26,065 nt of DNA, from positions 1-26,065 of the forward strand of contig CAWUKD010000036.1 in assembly GCA_963922815.1 (NCBI GenBank). Direction: 5' to 3'. A model generated the notes under the pieces. It was given only the letters and a program-made list of their open reading frames with translations. It did not search any database and was not told the origin of the DNA. This DNA is from SZUA-146 sp963922815 (lineage in GTDB: Bacteria > Pseudomonadota > Gammaproteobacteria > Steroidobacterales > SZUA-146). A program made the position numbers and the translations under genes. This document shows, piece after piece, positions 24,152 to 26,065 of the stretch. Each line of letters opens with the position of its first letter. Position 1 is the first letter of the stretch.

Positions 24152-24943
24152 ATGTTGAATCGAATTACCATCACCGCGGCGCTTGCTGGCGCGGTCCTGC
24201 TTGCGGCCTGTGAGGCTGCCAGTGAAACGCCGGGCAAGGCACTGGCTGCGGCTGACTCTACGGGTCCGGCTGTTGTTAGCGAAAAGCTCGATATTGATGC
24301 GGTGCGCAAGAAATTTCCTGCCATCAGCCCTGATGACATTAAAGAAAGCCCCGTAGCGGGCTGGTTTGAAATCGACAGCAGCGGACAGATTTTGTACATC
24401 TCCGGCGACGGCAACTATGCCATGCGCGGCGACCTGATCGATCTGAACACGCGCGTCAATCTGACAGACCTGCGCCGCAACACGGCTCGCCAGAATCTGA
24501 TGGCCAGCATCGGCCAGGAAGACATGATTGTCTATACTCCGGCCGGCGAAACCAAGCACTCGATTACGGTGTTTACCGATGTGGACTGCGGTTACTGCCG
24601 CAAGCTGCACCAGGAGATGGACTCTTATCACAGTGAAGGCATCGAAGTTCGATACCTGTTCTACCCGCGTTCGGGCCCTAACACGGCGTCCTGGGAAAAA
24701 GCGGCCAACGTCTGGTGCTCGGATGATCGCAACACGGCGCTGACCAAGGCAAAAGCCGGTGAGCGCTTGTCTCCGCAGCAGTGCGATACCGGTTTGATTA
24801 ACACGCATTTTGAAGCCGGTCGCAAAGTCGGCCTGCGCGGCACCCCGGCGATTGTTACGGAAAGCGGTGAGCTGATTTCAGGTTACATGCCTGCCAAATC
24901 CCTGCTGAACCGACTGGAGCAAGGTGCGCTTGCCCAGCGTTAA
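24152..24943 (+). CDS. dsbC: DsbC-type thiol:disulfide interchange protein, predicted lipoprotein
   Basis: The 263-residue protein matches DsbC, the dimeric periplasmic disulfide isomerase kept reduced by DsbD. An N-terminal dimerisation domain (about 45-110, with VAGWFEIDSSGQILYISGD at 68-86) is joined to a thioredoxin domain with active site CGYC (146-149), the cis-Pro element GTPAIV (230-235), and Cys189 and Cys211, which match the structural disulfide of E. coli DsbC. Unlike E. coli DsbC, the signal sequence ends in LLAAC, a perfect lipobox with Cys20, and Glu at +2, so the mature protein may be lipid-anchored in the outer membrane. A 25-residue Ala-rich linker follows. The gene lies after xerD, as in E. 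coli, and is followed by a strong terminator; recJ is absent here. Confidence 0.94.
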   Translation: MLNRITITAALAGAVLLAACEAASETPGKALAAADSTGPAVVSEKLDIDAVRKKFPAISPDDIKESPVAGWFEIDSSGQILYISGDGNYAMRGDLIDLNTRVNLTDLRRNTARQNLMASIGQEDMIVYTPAGETKHSITVFTDVDCGYCRKLHQEMDSYHSEGIEVRYLFYPRSGPNTASWEKAANVWCSDDRNTALTKAKAGERLSPQQCDTGLINTHFEAGRKVGLRGTPAIVTESGELISGYMPAKSLLNRLEQGALAQR

Positions 24944-24967
24944 GTTTTTCTGACACGCTGCAGATAC

Positions 24968-24998
24968 AAAAAAGGCCGACGTTAGTCGGCCTTTTTTT
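24968..24998. terminator. bidirectional intrinsic terminator between dsbC and fdxA
   Basis: A perfect 7-bp stem, GGCCGAC and GTCGGCC with a GTTA loop (24974-24991), is preceded by six A residues and followed by seven T residues, so it works on both strands. It lies between the convergent dsbC and fdxA genes and should end both transcripts. Confidence 0.93.
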
Positions 24999-25046
24999 AT
25001 GCATGAACGAAGCTTGACCGGGTCCGGTACAGCATAGAATTCGTAA

Positions 25047-25370
25047 CTATTCTTCCAGAAGCGACAGCTTGTCGGTCTTGCCTTCCCAGTCGGCGGCGTC
25101 GTCGGGGGGATCTTTCTTCTCGGTAATCACCGGCCACTTTTGACTGAGGCGTTCATTGATTTCCAGAAAGCCCTCCTGGCCATCCGGGATTTCATCGTCG
25201 GCGTAGATAGCTTCGACCGGGCATTCGGGTTCGCAGAGCGTACAGTCGATGCACTCCTCAGGATCGATCACCAGGAAATTGGGTCCTTCGTGAAAACAAT
25301 CGACCGGGCATACTTCCACACAGTCTGTGTATTTGCATTTAATGCAGCTATCGGTGACTACAAAGGTCAT
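25047..25370 (-). CDS. fdxA: Seven-iron ferredoxin FdxA
   Basis: The 107-residue protein is nearly the same in design as Azotobacter vinelandii ferredoxin I, a small cytoplasmic electron carrier with one 3Fe-4S and one 4Fe-4S cluster. The Cys pattern is complete: Cys9, 12, 17, 21 and 25 in the first block and Cys40, 43, 46 and 50 in CIDCTLCEPEC. The C-terminal extension with WPVITEKKDPPDDAADWEGK (79-98) is typical of FdxA. The ATG has GAGG about 5 bases upstream. It follows the NUDIX gene by 39 bases on the same strand, so the two may share a transcript that ends at the bidirectional terminator. Related ferredoxins have been tied to oxidative-stress sensing, but no specific partner is visible here. 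Confidence 0.97.
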   Translation of the reverse strand: MTFVVTDSCIKCKYTDCVEVCPVDCFHEGPNFLVIDPEECIDCTLCEPECPVEAIYADDEIPDGQEGFLEINERLSQKWPVITEKKDPPDDAADWEGKTDKLSLLEE

Positions 25371-25409
25371 TGGGGCCTCGCTATCATCATTCTTGTCAGG
25401 CGCGCCGGA

Positions 25410-25952
25410 TTACCCGGGGCGACGCCACTTGATCTCGGTTTCGTGCATATTCTCAACGCCTGCGGCGCGATCTTCAAGGTAGCGACGCATGGCGTACTCA
25501 ACGCTGGGAAACGCAATCTCATCCCAGGGGATGTCGGCCTCGTCAACGAGGCAGGTTTCCAGCGACTCAGTGCCCGCGCCAAAGTCTGCGGTATCCATGG
25601 TTCCCCGATAGAAGATATGCACCTGTTTGGCATGGACTACGTCGACAATCGCCAATGGTGTTGTGGTGGTCACCGTTGCGAGGGCTTCTTCCCAGGTCTC
25701 GCGGGCCGCGCCTGCTGCCACGGTTTCGCCATTTTCCATAAAACCGGCCGGAACCGTCCAGAACCCTTTGCGTGGCTCGATGGCGCGTCGGCACAGCAGG
25801 ATTTTGCCTTCCCACTCGGCGACACAGCCGGTCACGATCAGCGGGTTTTGATAGTGCACAATGTTACAGGAGGGGCAGACAAACCTTTCCCGATTATCGT
25901 CAGCCGGTATTCTGGTCACGACCTGCGAGCCGCACTGGCTACAGAATTTCAT
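25410..25952 (-). CDS. NUDIX hydrolase with N-terminal zinc ribbon
   Basis: The 180-residue protein has an N-terminal zinc ribbon (Cys4, Cys7, Cys26, Cys29) and a NUDIX domain, which hydrolyses nucleoside diphosphates linked to another group using a divalent metal. The NUDIX box runs from Gly70 through Glu76 and Arg84-Glu85 to Glu88-Glu89 (RETWEE). The usual Gly near the end of the box is replaced, as RETWEEALATV. The downstream segment FGAGTESLETCLVDEADIPW and the end KWRRPG resemble plant NUDT23-type FAD or ADP-ribose pyrophosphatases and their bacterial relatives; this is judged from memory of those families. It lies 63 bp after a tRNA-Leu and 39 bp before fdxA on the same strand. Confidence 0.92.
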   Translation of the reverse strand: MKFCSQCGSQVVTRIPADDNRERFVCPSCNIVHYQNPLIVTGCVAEWEGKILLCRRAIEPRKGFWTVPAGFMENGETVAAGAARETWEEALATVTTTTPLAIVDVVHAKQVHIFYRGTMDTADFGAGTESLETCLVDEADIPWDEIAFPSVEYAMRRYLEDRAAGVENMHETEIKWRRPG

Positions 25953-26015
25953 GGTTTGCTCGCTGTAGTTGGTAGAAGGGGTCGGTGCTGGCCAGCTTCT
26001 GAATTGAAAGGATCA

Positions 26016-26065
26016 TGGTGCCGAGGGAGAGAATCGAACTCTCACTCCGTTTCCAGAACTGGATT
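26016..26065 (-). tRNA. tRNA-Leu, 3' part only (window ends in the anticodon loop)
   Basis: The minus strand ends in CCTCGGCACCA, the 3' acceptor strand with encoded CCA. Before it lie a T arm (GAGAG, loop TTCGATT, CTCTC) and a long variable arm (TCTG, GAAA loop, CGGA) typical of class II tRNAs. The innermost visible part, AA then TCCAG, is the end of the anticodon loop and the 3' side of its stem. Acceptor sequence and long arm point to leucine. The anticodon itself lies just outside the window; CAA would fit by analogy but is not seen. Confidence 0.88.

Overview
The window reads as ordinary, densely coding chromosome of a moderately GC-rich gammaproteobacterium. The assignment rests on the adjacent xerD and dsbC genes (the E. 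coli order), a ZapE ATPase, an Azotobacter-type seven-iron FdxA, a 180-kDa-class NAD-glutamate dehydrogenase and a PhnA/YjdM zinc-ribbon protein. I see no transposase, phage gene, CRISPR array or island boundary. The genus cannot be told from the sequence. Aerobic catabolism (tryptophan 2,3-dioxygenase, isovaleryl-CoA dehydrogenase, ETF and ETF-ubiquinone oxidoreductase) suggests a respiring heterotroph that uses amino acids.

Layout. A complete tRNA-Thr(UGU) occupies the first 76 bases and a partial tRNA-Leu the last 50. Bases 198-5737 (minus) carry an RDD membrane protein and the very large NAD-glutamate dehydrogenase. Bases 6016-7151 (plus) carry tryptophan 2,3-dioxygenase, coupled by a one-base stop/start overlap to a small two-helix membrane protein. 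Bases 7164-8295 hold a MarR regulator divergent from a GNAT acetyltransferase, with operator-like palindromes between them.

Bases 8380-19363 form a long minus-strand block. In transcription order it is isovaleryl-CoA dehydrogenase, thiolase, short-chain 3-hydroxyacyl-CoA dehydrogenase, a catalytic M16 peptidase lipoprotein, a degenerate M16 partner, ETF-QO, EtfB, EtfA and ZapE. A promoter-like sequence lies before ETF-QO and an intrinsic terminator follows EtfA. The acyl-CoA dehydrogenase makes reduced FAD, EtfAB carries the electrons and ETF-QO passes them to ubiquinone, so most of this block is one acyl-CoA oxidation route with its respiratory link.

Bases 19630-21992 (plus) carry PhnA/YjdM and a DUF3857/transglutaminase-fold protein with a C-terminal membrane anchor but no signal peptide. 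Its 3' end overlaps a convergent PlsC-type acyltransferase by 66 bp. Then follow xerD and dsbC (plus), each with a clear intrinsic terminator, and fdxA and a NUDIX hydrolase (minus).

I did not find a convincing previously undescribed system. The points most worth a second look are the tail-anchored transglutaminase, the small membrane protein coupled to tryptophan dioxygenase, the predicted lipoprotein form of DsbC, the catalytic/degenerate M16 pair inside a catabolic block, and a recurring TANACT -10 element, often followed by a GC-rich discriminator, upstream of several genes.
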